Below, piece by piece: positions 1 to 11,460 of a stretch of DNA of 64,000 bases. Origin of the DNA: Chrysopilus asiliformis (taxonomy: Eukaryota; Arthropoda; Insecta; Diptera; Rhagionidae); NCBI GenBank assembly GCA_964034945.1, contig OZ035960.1, forward strand, positions 22,555,487 through 22,619,486, given 5' to 3'. A program made the translations under genes and the position numbers. How positions within the stretch are numbered: the first letter of the stretch is position 1; the number at the start of each line of letters is the position of its first letter. A model generated the notes under the pieces. That model was not told where the DNA came from, made no database searches, and saw only the letters and a list, made by a program, of their open reading frames with translations.

Positions 1-470
1 TGTCAAATTAACGCATTTCAGAGGGTGGGGGTTAGGGGTGTCACTGAGCTCAAACATACAAAAGTGGCTCAAAATGTATTTTGAGAGCTCCGGAGTCCAA
101 AAAAATACATTTTAGAGAATTTATTTGTTTTCAGTGCCGTAGGCGTATTTTGTATTGGGTGGGGGCAAACGAAAACTTTTTGGAAAGAACTCTTTGAGCG
201 ACACCTTTTGGCGTTTACAGTTTTAAAATCGGTAAAAAAAAAACAAACAAATTATAGCCGTTTGTAATTTTTGCGAAAAAACTTTGTGGGGCTCCGGCTC
301 CCCCCTATGGCCGAGCGACTAAATTTTTTTTTTTGTTTTTTAAATCCATTTGACCCCATAAAGCTAGGAAAAAAATATGAAGATCCTAGTCAACCGCGCC
401 CCTAAAGTAAAGTTTAGCCCAAATTTTTTGCGAACATTTTTGTATAAGAAATTAATCATGAAAATAGGCG
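1..470. other. Unrecognised non-coding left edge
   Basis: I see no gene here. The stretch has G-rich tracts near 22-40 and 155-170, and no long reading frame, terminal inverted repeat or RNA gene was noticed. It ends where similarity with the segment upstream of TEP copy 2 begins (about 471 matching about 11525), so it lies just outside the recent duplication unit. It may be old transposon sequence. Confidence 0.4.
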
Positions 471-1280
471 AAATTCCTAATGGAGATCTGAAATAAAGAA
501 AAATTACAGAAAATTAAAGGAATTATTTTTTCTTGATATATTTTACACATGATTTTTTGTGTTAGATGTTAAAAATTGTATTGCAATTGAATTTCTATTT
601 TTTTTCCAAAACAACTGTTTATAAAAATTTATAAAAGCGCGTTTATAAATTTATAAAAGACTATGACAATCTTTAAGATATTGAAAAAGAAACTTTTCCT
701 AAATGTTAATAAGATTTTCTTTTATTATTGATTTGAATTGTTTGTGCGTTGGTTTTGTAAATGTTCAAGAGTTTTTATTATTTTTAACGTCAAAAGAATT
801 ATTTTAATAGAACCGCAGTTGCTTTTCCCTTACGCTAAACATCCAGCGCAGCTTTAATGGAAATCTTCGGATTGGGCTTCGGCTGAATGTTAAGAAAAAG
901 GGCGAAGTTCTGTTATGGCTTCGGCTTCGGTCATAATTTTACCTCACTTGAAAAATCTGAAATATTCTCAGAATTTTTAAGTTTTCATTTAAGTTTTCTT
1001 CAAAATCTCAAATCAGAAAGGTTATCTTGAATTAAGTGTCTGAGGACGACGGATTCTATTCATAATTTTCGTTGATCCGATAGCCTCTAATCACAGGTCA
1101 CCTATTCAAAAACTATAATCAGTTTCCGCAAAATCTTTATTTTTTTATTTTTTGTTCATTTTATGGCAAAAATATAAGTGAGCAATAATATTGTTTACTT
1201 CTTGATATTCGCTGAAAAACGAGTTGTTTTTCATGGAACCACTAGAGACAAAAAAAAAACGTTTTTGTAAATTTTTATTC
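471..1280. repeat. Duplicated 5' flank of TEP copy 1
   Basis: This non-coding flank is repeated almost base for base upstream of copy 2 (from about 11525). The copy 2 version is interrupted by two insertions that are absent here (11853-12393 and 12712-13290). The uninterrupted version is therefore the empty-site reference. No gene is seen inside; a 76-codon minus-strand frame near 1145-1375 overlaps the promoter and is not credible. Confidence 0.8.
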
Positions 1281-1380
1281 ATTACCATATCGACGTCAAG
1301 TTGACTCTTTTTCCTGCGAAAGATCTTCCCCGGTTCGAGCATGTATAAATACATCCAGCAACTTCTAATTCTCAATCAGT
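1281..1380 (+). promoter_or_regulatory. Core promoter of TEP copy 1
   Basis: A TATAAATA box at 1344-1351 is followed 34 nt later by an arthropod initiator TCAGT at 1376-1380. This predicts a transcription start about 110 nt before the ATG at 1488, with no intron in the leader. An upstream block ATTACCATATCGACGTCA (about 1281-1298) contains the CRE-like GACGTCA core. It recurs in recognisable form upstream of the TATA box of the other copies. Element roles are inferred from position and conservation. Confidence 0.75.
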
Positions 1381-1487
1381 CTGTGTGCGATTCAGAAGAT
1401 TCACTTCGTAACTTCTAAAAATTCACCATAAATTCTTTATCGCGAGTTAGGTACATAATCATAAAAGTGCAATAATTGTTGACAAAT

Positions 1488-4400
1488 ATGTGGAGAATTT
1501 TTTGTACTTCACTGTGGATAGTGCAGATAATAAGTTTTATTAGTGGTGAAAAGTGAGTAACAATTTAGAACCTTTTTAAAAACCACATAAATTTAAAAAG
1601 AAAATATAAAAAAATACCAACGGTAGTTGAAGAAAAACTGGTTCCATAAACTATCTTTTGGGCATAATTTAAATATTCTACTGTACAATCTTTCGTTGTA
1701 ATATATTTGACCTTGACCTTATATGGTTCTTCATAGCATTTATAAAAGTTGTTAAGCAGTGAGCGACAATACTGGATTTAAAAAAAATGATGATAATGAG
1801 AAATCTATAATAAATTCCATCTTAAATTATCTGAGATATTTGACGTAAATTATTTATAGGCTTTCAAAGGTTTTTTTAAACTTGATTTAATTGTTTTTAA
1901 ATACTAATTTAAAATATCAGAAAAAGTGGAGCTTACTGCATAGAAAAATTTATGTTCTTATTAAGGATTATTTATTATAGCTTAGTTTACCATGAGGTAT
2001 TTATTTGCACCTACGATCTATATAAAGAAGTATTTTTAGTTCCGATTGGCAACCCTATTGTAACAGAAAAGTTCATACTTGAATTTTAGTTCCTCCTACA
2101 CGCAATTAAATCCTTCTTGAAATTCTGCGTAACCATTCAAGACCTTCCGAATGTTCTTAGATAGAAAAATCGCTGATATATCCGTTTCATATATCAATAT
2201 TTACAAATGCAATCAGACAACTTTTTTAATTCGAAAATATACAGTCGGAGACAATCTGAGCGGAGTGGGAGGCTGGCTGAAAAAGAAAAACAAATTTTAT
2301 ACACAAAAACTTGCAACTTTAAGTTGACACTTTCATATGTTTTCGTTGCATAATTGAAAAAAAACCCTTTCAACTCAACAAAGGCAAAGTTCCATGGAGA
2401 TAAAATTCAGAAATACTGAGAAAATGTATATCCTTTTAAAATCCAAACATAATTTAAAGGATAATCAAGAAATTAATTGCATTTCGAGCTATAACGATTA
2501 ACAGGTATGAGCCGCAGGCGAAATTTTTTGAATCGAATGCGGCGCAGCGATTTAAATCAAGAACTAAAGGTTTCCAAAGAAGAGAAATACCAAAAAAGAG
2601 AAATGCGCCACAGGCGAAATTTTTTGATATGTATGGGCAGTGAAAAGTGAGAATTCAATCAAAAAAAGAATGCGCCACAGACGAAAAAAGATAATTTACG
2701 ATAAGTCCTAGCCGAAGTAGAATATGTTTTACATATTTAGTGATTGTTTTTGCACAATTCAAAAATTGTAATTTTATATTTAATAACCCTGAACAAAATC
2801 ATAGTCTCCAGGCAGCCAAAACAACATGCTTGAATCCTGGACTGTCCCGATCACTACGGGACATATGGTCACCTTATTCACAAATAGGGTTGCCATACGT
2901 CCTCTCAAATTGCTAATGAGTATTTTTTTTTACATTTTAGCCACTATTTCATTTCGGCCCCAGCATTTATATCTCCAAAATCCGACTACAATGTTGCAAT
3001 TAATGTGGACGTTCCAAGTAAAATAAAAATTGGCATTCGAGGAGGATCCTTCTCAGAAGAAAAAACCGTTGAAGTTGAACCATCAACAGCAAAATTAATT
3101 ACATTCAATGTAAGTAGAAAAATTACATGCCACTACAGTAAAGTGGGGGTAATGTGAACACACATCAGACAGGGCTAGTTGGTTCATGTTCACGTTTATA
3201 TGGTTAAAAACATCACATGACTTTTTTATACAAAATCTATGTTCCTATGCAATCTATAACCCGACAAAAAATATTAGTTTTTTTAAAAAATACGATTTTT
3301 TGTACAAAATCTGAAATATTTCGATAACGGTAAAGGATAACGGATAAAGGTAAACGACAAAATTGTGGCAATACTATTTATCTTCAAGTTACTTATACTG
3401 ATCCATCGAAATACGGTTAGTTTCAGAGGTAATTTCAAAAAACTGAAATTTTTGAAATAACAGTATATCTCCAGAAGGGCTTGAGATACGGAATTCTACT
3501 ACGGAAAAATGGGGTGTAGGGTGTAGGTAGATCCATTATTTCCATTTTTTTCTTACAGAATTTGGTTGGAAAACGGTTTGAGAACATTCCTGCAAAATTT
3601 CCGGTAAAAATTTGAAAAAATTGAAAAAAATTAGTCGAAAAAAATTTCACAGTTCAGGTTGATGGGATGTTCACATAAAAGAATGTTCACGTTACCGCGA
3701 ATCTACTGTAAAAGAGTATTAAAAATTATTAAACTTTTTAATTTTTCAAAATTTTTGTTTTGTAAACATAGATTCCTTCTGATTTGGAGAATACGAACTA
3801 TAATTTAACAACAGAAGGACTAACCGGGATTGAATTCATTAATTCAACAAGTTTGGATTTCCAAGAGATAAAAAATATCGTTTTATTGCAAACTGATAAG
3901 GGAATTTATAAACCTGGCGATCTCGTTCGATTCAGGATTTTGGTACTAGACTCGCTCACAAAACCCATCCAATTGGACGATGATATAAATATTGAGATTC
4001 ATGTAAGGACATTTTTTTTTAAATATTGCTAGTTTTAAGATACCTACCTAGAGCACGGCTTATGATTATTTGTGTTTGTTAGTTGTTGCCCAATAAGCAA
4101 ATTCTTTGAATAAAAAAATCCGTTTACACTTATTAAAGGATGCAGATAAAAACCTCATCAAACAATATAAAGTGAAAGATGTCAAAAATGGAGTTCACAC
4201 TGATGAGTTGCAATTATCCGCCGAACCCGTCTTAGGTAATTGGAAAATATCGGCCAAGTACAAGAGCCAAAAAACCGAAAAATGGATATCTGTACAAGAA
4301 TACGTTCTGCCAAGATTTGATGTTAAAGTTGAATTCCCGAAAATAATTACCAGAGATGATGGAAAAATTCGAGCAACAATTCGTGCAAAGTACAATAATA

Positions 4401-7400
4401 TTGACTAAAATCTATTTGTTATTAAATTTGTCACATTTTATTAATTTAGATATACATTTGGAAAGCCACTCGAAGGTGATGCAATTGTCCATTTGTATAA
4501 GAAAAGTCCATATCCTTCTTATTATATGGTGACTCCGAATCCAATATCATCTCCCATTGAAAGTAAAACCGTTCCGATTAATGGCAAAGCTGATGTTGAA
4601 TTAGATATTCCTGAGCAAGACGAAGATCAATCTGATTATTATGCCAACTATTACCACATAGAAGTTAGTGTAGTTGAAAAGTTTACGGGGAAAACAGCAA
4701 ATACAACAACCACTGTTGCTGTGCGAGTTAGAAATTTTGAAATCAAGTTGGAAAAAGCACCAGAAGATTTCGAACCTGATGTTCCATTCGAAATTACAGT
4801 AAATAGCCTAAATTTTGACTCAATTTTTATTGTTTTAATTTAAATATAGATCAAGCTCACAGATGCCCGTGGAGTTCCAATCCACGATGCCAAAAATCCG
4901 GTTAGAATTTTTTCATCTTATTCATACAGTTCTGAAGCTTTTCCAGAATCTGATGTAACAGAAAATTATTTTGATGAAAATGGACTTTTAACGACAACAT
5001 TGAAAATCGCTGAAGTTGTAAATTATACTTACCATTCAATATATGTAAATCTGAATTCATCGTTTTTTTAAAAAAAAATTTGTGTTACACTAAACTATTT
5101 TTTAGGCAAACTACAGAAATAGAAATTTATATTTAACCAATATTCGGAATAGAAATACATACATTCCTCCACCACCCTACACCCCCCGGGAACTTCCACT
5201 CACCGTACGAGTTGAAACAAACAAGTATAATTATTATTATTTTTATGGATTTTTTAATGAAAAATTTCTTATAGTCCCTCGTTCGACGATGATGTGGAAG
5301 TGAAAGTGAATGCTCAAAAGGAAATGACGTACTTTGTGTATCAAATTGTAGCACGAGGAAAACTTGTTATTTCTGAATATGTTGAGGTAATTGCCAACCA
5401 TCCCGAGCTGTGCTTCGGCATTAAAGGGTCTTCCCCTAAGCTCTGGCTGAATCTATAAAAAAAAAAAAAAAAAAAAAAAAACAAGAAAAGAAAAATTCAT
5501 ATCCACACTAAAACTTTAAATATTTTTATTTTATTTACACAGTTGAGTTCTACACACAACTGTGTGTCTGTCTATATGTTCGCTTGTAATTAGTGTTTAT
5601 TAAAAAAATTGTCCCGAAATCCCGAATTTAGGCATGTTGTCCGGGAATTATGCAATCTAGTGTTGAATTTCTTGGTCACTAAAAAAGTGACCTCGAAACA
5701 CAAAAATTTTCGGCGTATTTTATTACTGCGGCGCAGTTTCCTTAGAGATTACTGGCTCTAGCGCCTTTTTTCTCAAAAAATGTGCCGCATGCGAATTTTT
5801 TGATTAAATAGTTTTTCATAGTGAGATGTTTATTTCTAAAAGTTATGCCAGCGACGAAATTTTCATTCTACTCATATTTTGAAAATATAAAACACCCATA
5901 ATACTTTATACAATCACAAAAAAAACCCTACTTTTATCTCGAGCACTACTGAATCGATTTAGATGAAACTTTCAAAGGAGCTTTTACCGATAAAAAGCGG
6001 GTTTTGGCCCATAGGTTAATCCGTTGTTCCCTTTAATGTCTCGGAAGGAATCTCCGTTCTTTCTAACAGACTTTCGAATAATTATTAACGCAATTTTATA
6101 AAAATGTTTGTTCTTTGCAAGCGGTCAGCGGCAAAACCTCTATAGTAATTAACAAAAATAATAGACTTATAATTTTTTCAACTATTTTTTGTAGGTTCCG
6201 AATGCCAAAGAACACCTTTTTAAATTTAAAGCCACCTATGAGATGTCTCCTTATGCCAGGATCCTTGTATATTTTATTGATGGAGATGATGTCCTTCATC
6301 ATGAAGCATCAGTTTATTTTGGTTCAAAATTGAAAAATTCGGTAAATATTTAACGTCTTAATCATTTTATGGGATAAAAAAATATATCAAATGTTGTTTT
6401 ATTCTTAATCAGATCAAACTTAGTACAACATCAGAAGCTAAACCAGGAGAAGATGCGTCGATTTCCGTAGAAACTGACCCCAATTCGTTTGTGGGACTTT
6501 TAGCAGTTGATCAAAGTGTTTTATTGCTTAATACTGGTAAGTTTAGCAGTAGTTGACAGTGTTTTTTTGCTTAAAACAGAAAATTCGAGAAGAATCTTAA
6601 ATCTGAATTTTTCCTTTGTTAACTTAGGAAATGATTTAAAGCATTCGGACGTTTTCTACAGATCTTATGACTTTGTTCCCTATATTCCGTGGGGTTATGG
6701 GATTCGGTATCCTGGAAAGAGTACAGGCCTAAAAACTCTTACAAATGCTCATCATGAATCGGAACCACGTAAAACGTTTAATTTACCTACGAATATTTCG
6801 AAATCTAACATTTTGATTTTACATTCTTTTAGCAACTCCAGTCGGCACTTTCCTTCATTCTCCGCCCACGACTACTCGCCCATCAGCTGAAAGGGGACCT
6901 CCTGGTCCTCCTGGTCAACCTGGGTCACCAGGTGTTTCTGGTAATGTATCAGCCGCAGGTGGGTTGTCAGAGCCTGTCACGATCAGAAAAGAATTCCCGG
7001 AAACTTGGCTCTGGGATACATTTAGCACAGAGAATAGCCGGTAAATGAAAAAGCACTGTTAAATAAATGAAATATAACAAAATATTCCAGCAATATTATT
7101 AACCCTTTTCATCAAAAAATTCAGAAACACAACAATCAAAAGGAAAGTTCCAGACACCATCACATCCTGGAAAATTACTGGCTTTTCATTGAGTCCGGAT
7201 TCCGGAATTGGAATTACTGAAGGCGCTACAGATTTAAAAGTATTCCAGCCGTTCTTTGCGTCCGTCAGTCTTCCATATTCCGTGAAACGAGGTACCAACA
7301 ATTTTTTTAATAAACTCAATTTATTCTAAAAGTTAAAATGTTTCCTTTCCAGGTGAAGTTGTGACTGTCCCGGTTAGTGTTTTCAACTACATGAAAGAAC

Positions 7401-9692
7401 CCGTCGACGCCGAAGTAACCTTCCTCAACGCAAATGACGAATTTGATTTCACTAAACAGGCGGAAGGATCAGGTATAGTGAATACACTTCTTATCATGTG
7501 AATTTCATGGCATTATCAATTTTCCTAAAATACAGATACCAACGTTGCTCGAGTAAAACGCCTTTCAATTCCACCTGAGACCAACGAAGCCGTTTCTTTC
7601 ACCATCAAACCAAAGAAGGTTGGCCACACAACGCTAAAAGTGACTGCAACTTCTAGTTTAGCTGGAGATGGCGTTGAACGATTACTCCTCGTTGAACCAG
7701 AAGGAGTAACTCAATACAAAAACAAAGCCATCATGGTCGATCTCAGTGATAAGTCCGAACAAATCGATGAAGTTGACATCGAAATTCCAGAGGATGTTGT
7801 CCCAGATTCCACCCACATCGAAGTATCTGTGGTTGGAGATATCCTTGGACCAGTTTTGTATCATTTGGACGATTTAGTGCGAAAGCCTTATGGTTGCGGA
7901 GAGCAAAATATGGGAAATCTGGTTCCCAACATTTTGGTATTGAACTACTTGGAGGTATATTCAAAGATTTATAAGACAATTAGGCGATTTCCGAATACAT
8001 ACAAATATTTTATAGAAAACCAAACAAGGAACCCCAGAGATAATTTCAAAAGCTAAGCGATTTGTTGAATCAGGATATCAACGTCAATTGACCTACAAAC
8101 ACAAGGACGGATCTTTCAGTTCATTTGGAGAAAAGGAGGAACCAACTGCAGGTAGCGTTTGGCTGACTGCTTATGTCGCAAGATTCCTCCGCAAGGCCAC
8201 AGACTACACCCAAATCGATGAAGAAGTGATCAAAAACGCACTCGAATTCCTGTCCAAGAATCAACAGACCAACGGAAGTTTCGCTGATCCTGGTGCCTAC
8301 ATTATCAGACGCCACAATAATGTTGACGATAAAGGAGTTCCCTTGACTGCTTTCGTCTTAATGGCATTCCTGGAGAGCAGAGTAAGTGAAATTGATGTAC
8401 GATTGGAAAGGTTGTAAAATATATTTTTTTGTATTTGTTTAGACCCAAATCCCACAGCACGAGGAAGTCATCAACAAAGCCTTAGACTACATTGTAAAGA
8501 ACGTCAACGCGGACAGTGATCTCTACTCAATCGCACTTTCTGCTTATGTCCTTCAGCTGGCTGATCATAGTTCTCAGGATTCATTCCGTCAAATGCTCGA
8601 AGGTCGAGCTACTCTTAATAGTGAGTCTTAAATTCCTGAATCATAAAGTTTTGGAAAATCTTACAGTATTACCATATTTCAGATGGCAGAAAACGATGGA
8701 CGGAAAAATCTGATGAAGGAGAAATCCCGTGGTACTACTATTCAAACTTTGATGTCCAAACAACTGGTTATGGTCTATTAACACTTGTGAAATCAGAGTC
8801 TACTTCTGACTTGGCACCGATTGTCAGATGGTTGGTATCTCAAAGGAACGATTATGGAGGATTTGGATCAACTCAAAGCACAGTCGTTGGACTTCAGTCC
8901 TTATTCAAATTCGCTGAGAAAATATCATCAGGCGGGGAAAGTTCTGTTGATGTGTCCTTGGACTTTGATGGTGAATCTAAGAAACTCACAACAAATCGGG
9001 ACAACACAATTACTGTTCAGACACACAAAGTAATTTGTTAAAGAAAAATTTTATTTAAAAAAAAAACATGCAACGAAATTTGTACATTTCAGTTACCTGC
9101 CTCAACTCGCACAGTGAAAATAACTTCAACTGGTCATGGATCTTCTTTAGTCCAAGTTGCCTACAGATACAACATCAAGGAAGCTGAAAAGGAACCTAGC
9201 TTCGTCCTGGAACCTACGGTCAGTGAAAAATCAAATGCAAACTACCTCCAGCTATCAGTTTGTACCAAATTCACCCCATCTGAAGGGGAGGCAGACACAA
9301 CTGGAATGGCTGTGATGGAGATCAGTCTTCCAAGTGGATTTACAGCTGATAGGGATTCCTTCCGAGATATTAAATTGACTGAACGAGTTAAGGTAGATTA
9401 TTGAAATATTTAAAATCTTCGGATGTATGAGATAAGAGTTTTTCTAGAGAGTTGAATCGAAAAATGGAGACACACTGATTGTGATATACTTTGAGAGCCT
9501 GGATAAAAATGAAATTTGTCCAACTGTGGAAGCGTTCAGGACACACAAAGTAGAGGAACGCAAACCAGCATCAGTGAAAGTTTATGACTATTACGATAAC
9601 AGTAATTTAGTATTCAAATTACTTTATTAAAAACCTAACATATTTTTGTTTTAGAACGACATGCCCTGAAGTTTTATTCTGTGACTCATTAA
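1488..9692 (+). CDS. Tep: Thioester-containing protein, TEP copy 1, 21 exons, 1399 aa
   Basis: Secreted complement-like protein; insect TEPs bind microbes covalently through a thioester and promote phagocytosis or lysis. Exons: 1488-1552, 2941-3109, 3772-4002, 4139-4389, 4450-4798, 4850-5044, 5106-5224, 5275-5386, 6195-6341, 6413-6536, 6628-6768, 6833-7040, 7125-7291, 7353-7472, 7536-7954, 8016-8381, 8443-8620, 8683-9029, 9093-9392, 9448-9601, 9655-9692. The summed frame is open and all junctions are GT-AG. Exon 1 encodes a signal peptide (MWRIFCTSLW start). Exons 2-11 form MG1-MG6, with QTDKGIYKPGD in MG2 and EYVLPRFD in MG3. Exon 12 is a variable linker with a GPPGPPGQPGSPG collagen-like run. 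Exons 12-13 carry the A2M signature (EFPETWLWDTF, VPDTITSW). Exon 15 carries GCGEQNM (7892-7912, Cys920). Exons 16-18 complete the thioester domain and 19-20 form the receptor-binding domain. The mature protein has only three cysteines. The start is conserved as MWR in copies 2, 3 and 5. Substrate is unknown. Confidence 0.93.
3134..3710. mobile_element. TA-flanked MITE in copy 1 intron 2
   Basis: The ends read TACAGTAAAGTGGGGGTAAT on the left and CGCGAATCTACTGTA on the right. These form imperfect terminal inverted repeats (TACAGTA, then GGTAAYGTGAAC) with TA at each border, as in Tc1/mariner-type MITEs. It has no coding capacity. The same element lies at the equivalent place in copy 2 (16907-17478), so it predates that duplication. 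Confidence 0.65.
5398..5481 (+). mobile_element. Short poly(A)-tailed retroposon in copy 1 intron 8
   Basis: About 84 bp beginning CCATCCCGAGCTGTG and ending in more than 20 A residues interrupts a stretch that is continuous in copy 2 near 19179 (GCCAA then CAAGAAAAG). An oligo(A) tail at a clean insertion is typical of a 5'-truncated SINE or LINE. It must have inserted after copies 1 and 2 separated. The family is not recognised. Confidence 0.6.
5482..6194. other. Remainder of copy 1 intron 8, no gene seen
   Basis: Non-coding intron DNA. It contains the recurring short motif of the array introns (TGCGGCGCAGTTT near 5726, TGTGCCGCATGCGAATTTTT near 5780). Copy 2 has the same intron with a TTAA MITE added at 19808-20066. 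The site here, TAATTAACAAAAATAATAG at about 6144-6163, is the unoccupied version. Confidence 0.6.
6543..6580 (+). repeat. Partial duplicate of the exon 10 end inside intron 10
   Basis: Just after the exon 10 donor the intron repeats a diverged version of the exon 10 tail. The exon encodes LLAVDQSVLLLNT, and the intron segment in the same sense reads like LAVVDSVFLLKT before a further AG. The same echo is present in copy 2 (about 20457-20494). It looks like a small local duplication, not a functional exon. Confidence 0.5.
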
Positions 9693-10662
9693 ACAATAAA
9701 AAATATCATTCCGGATTCAGCATTTTAAAAATGTGAACACAGTTTAGTAAAAACAGAATTACTATTTTCATATTCTTGTTAAATTGATTTTGAAAATATT
9801 GTGAATAAATTATCTAATAATCAATTTACCTTTAAGAGTTTTTTTTTACTCTAGTGGTAAGCATAAACTGCGTTTTTCTCAACAAAAAAAATTAATTTAC
9901 TTGCTATAAGAGTAAAGTCAGGTTTTTTTTTAAAATCAAATTAAAATTTGTGCTTAGTCTTTTAAACCGTAAATATTCTAGAATTTAAATCATTGAGGTT
10001 GAAAATAAGTTGCTAAGTTTCGTTGGTGCAGACGAGTTTTATTAGTAATACCAAAGATTAGATAACTAAAGATAAAAAACAACAAAACTTTTGATTGAAC
10101 CTTTAAAATATATGAAAAATACTGGAGAGCTATGAATCTCAATCAAGTAACTCATGCAATTTAAATATTGTTATTGATTTTTCGACAGGTAAGCGTCAAA
10201 TTATAAAGGAAAGTAATCGTTTTGCAAGGCATACTAAAGATTAAATTTCCGCTGTCAGATTTTTGGGACCCCAAAATTTGTTCTAGGATTATTATCTTTA
10301 TTTACCCAGTCTTTGGTAATACTTTGTTAGTCTGATTCCTAGTTCTTCAATTAAAATTTGCAGGAATTTTCCATGCCAATACAATAAAGCAGTGTTCCGA
10401 GTAAGATATTTCTGCCAAGGATACAACAAGAATAGGGTAGGGTGCAACCGGCTCATACTGCCACTTTTTTAGTTCACCCAAAAAATCTCAGAGACTAATG
10501 AGCCAAATGCCAAAAAAATTTGGTGGCACTTTTAATCCCTGATACTTTGAATTCCACTCTACTCTACTCGGCTATCCCTAAATGTTTTGAGATTTTCAAG
10601 AATTTGAAATGTTCACCAATATAGATATGGAATAAATAAAATTTACCTCAAAATAAGAAATT
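9693..10662. repeat. Duplicated 3' flank of TEP copy 1
   Basis: Non-coding DNA matching 23594-24560 downstream of copy 2 with few differences. The likely cleavage signal AATAAA lies at 9804-9809; another AATAAA at 9695-9700 is only 3 nt past the stop and is less plausible. Similarity to copy 2 stops abruptly at about 10662, where an orphan TEP exon begins. No gene seen. Confidence 0.75.
9804..9809 (+). terminator. Poly(A) signal of TEP copy 1
   Basis: AATAAA about 110 nt after the stop, conserved in copy 2 at 23698-23703. Confidence 0.6.
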
Positions 10663-10758
10663 GATGTCATAATTAAAGCAGCTGCTAAGAATGAATTGAA
10701 ATACCTCATTTTCCAAGTTACAGGGCGGGGAAAACTTTTCATTTCTCAGTATGTTGAG
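10663..10758 (+). pseudogene. Orphan TEP exon 8 fragment (relic of a seventh TEP gene)
   Basis: Ninety-six nucleotides encode 32 codons starting DVIIKAAAKNELKYLIFQVT and ending SQYVE, followed by a GTGAGA donor. They correspond to copy 3 exon 8 from codon DVIIKA (28845-28940) at very high identity. The first 16 nt of the exon and its acceptor are missing, as are exons 1-7. Downstream the match continues into copy 3 intron 8 sequence, but no exon 9 follows. With no promoter and no partner exons this should be non-functional. It marks the junction of the copy 1/copy 2 duplication. Confidence 0.85.
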
Positions 10759-11460
10759 GTGAGATTTATAATTTCTTTTTTTTCGGAAGAAAAGTAGTTT
10801 TTAGTTTCTTTAAACATTTAAGAGACAAAAATAGACAAACGAAACTTTTAGTAGGAACTGAATAAAGTTTTGCTTGTAATTCGATCGCTAAAAATTTCGC
10901 GAAACCCGCCATCAATATAATAAAATTAATAGGGACGTTTTCTATTACCGGACAAACTGGAAAACAATTAGAGGAAAATATAGCAAAATTGTGTTCATTT
11001 AAATTTTCCTCAATTTTTTGGATTTTGAAAGGATTTTTATTGAATTCTGGTAAAAGGTGATTAGAAAAGAGTTTTTCATGAAATTTCCCTATGTGGTTGA
11101 AAATTTTATGGTATTTGTTTTCGCTTGACATATTTTTTTAAACCATTAGATACCGTTTACATTTGCGATTTTTTCGTAAATTTCTCCGCGAATTTTATTC
11201 ATCTATCGCAGAATAAAATCGCTTAGCAAAAGTTGTCAAAATCTGAATTTAAGTTTTCAAAATCCGAATCTGAATTTGCGGTTTTATATAAGAAAAATCG
11301 AATTCGGGCGTCTTTCTGGAATAAATTTCTGAATTTGGTGTCGCAGTATAAACAACAAGAATATTGTGTTGTAGAAAAAAACGCGGAAGAAAGTGTCGGG
11401 TGTAAACGGCGGCTTAGATAATTTTTGCATTTAAGAATTCTTGAGATCAAACAAAAAAGC
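10759..11460 (+). repeat. Relic of copy 3-type intron 8
   Basis: This stretch tracks copy 3 intron 8 (28941 to about 29645), including the blocks GGGACGTTTTCTATTACCGG and GTGTCGGGTGTAAACGGCGG. It then leaves that sequence near 11460 and joins the duplicated upstream flank at about 11525. The short open frames within it on both strands are shared with the copy 3 intron and are not genes. Confidence 0.8.

Noticed and set aside
6507..6890. 127-codon frame spanning copy 1 exons 10-12
   Set aside because: It reads through intron 10 and out of frame; the conserved splice sites give the TEP reading frame instead.
8121..8315. Antisense frames opposite exon 16 in each TEP copy
   Set aside because: Their conservation simply follows the sense-strand coding sequence.
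10663..10758. Orphan exon 8 as an alternative exon of copy 1
   Set aside because: It lies beyond copy 1's stop and poly(A) signal, lacks an acceptor and belongs by sequence to copy 3.
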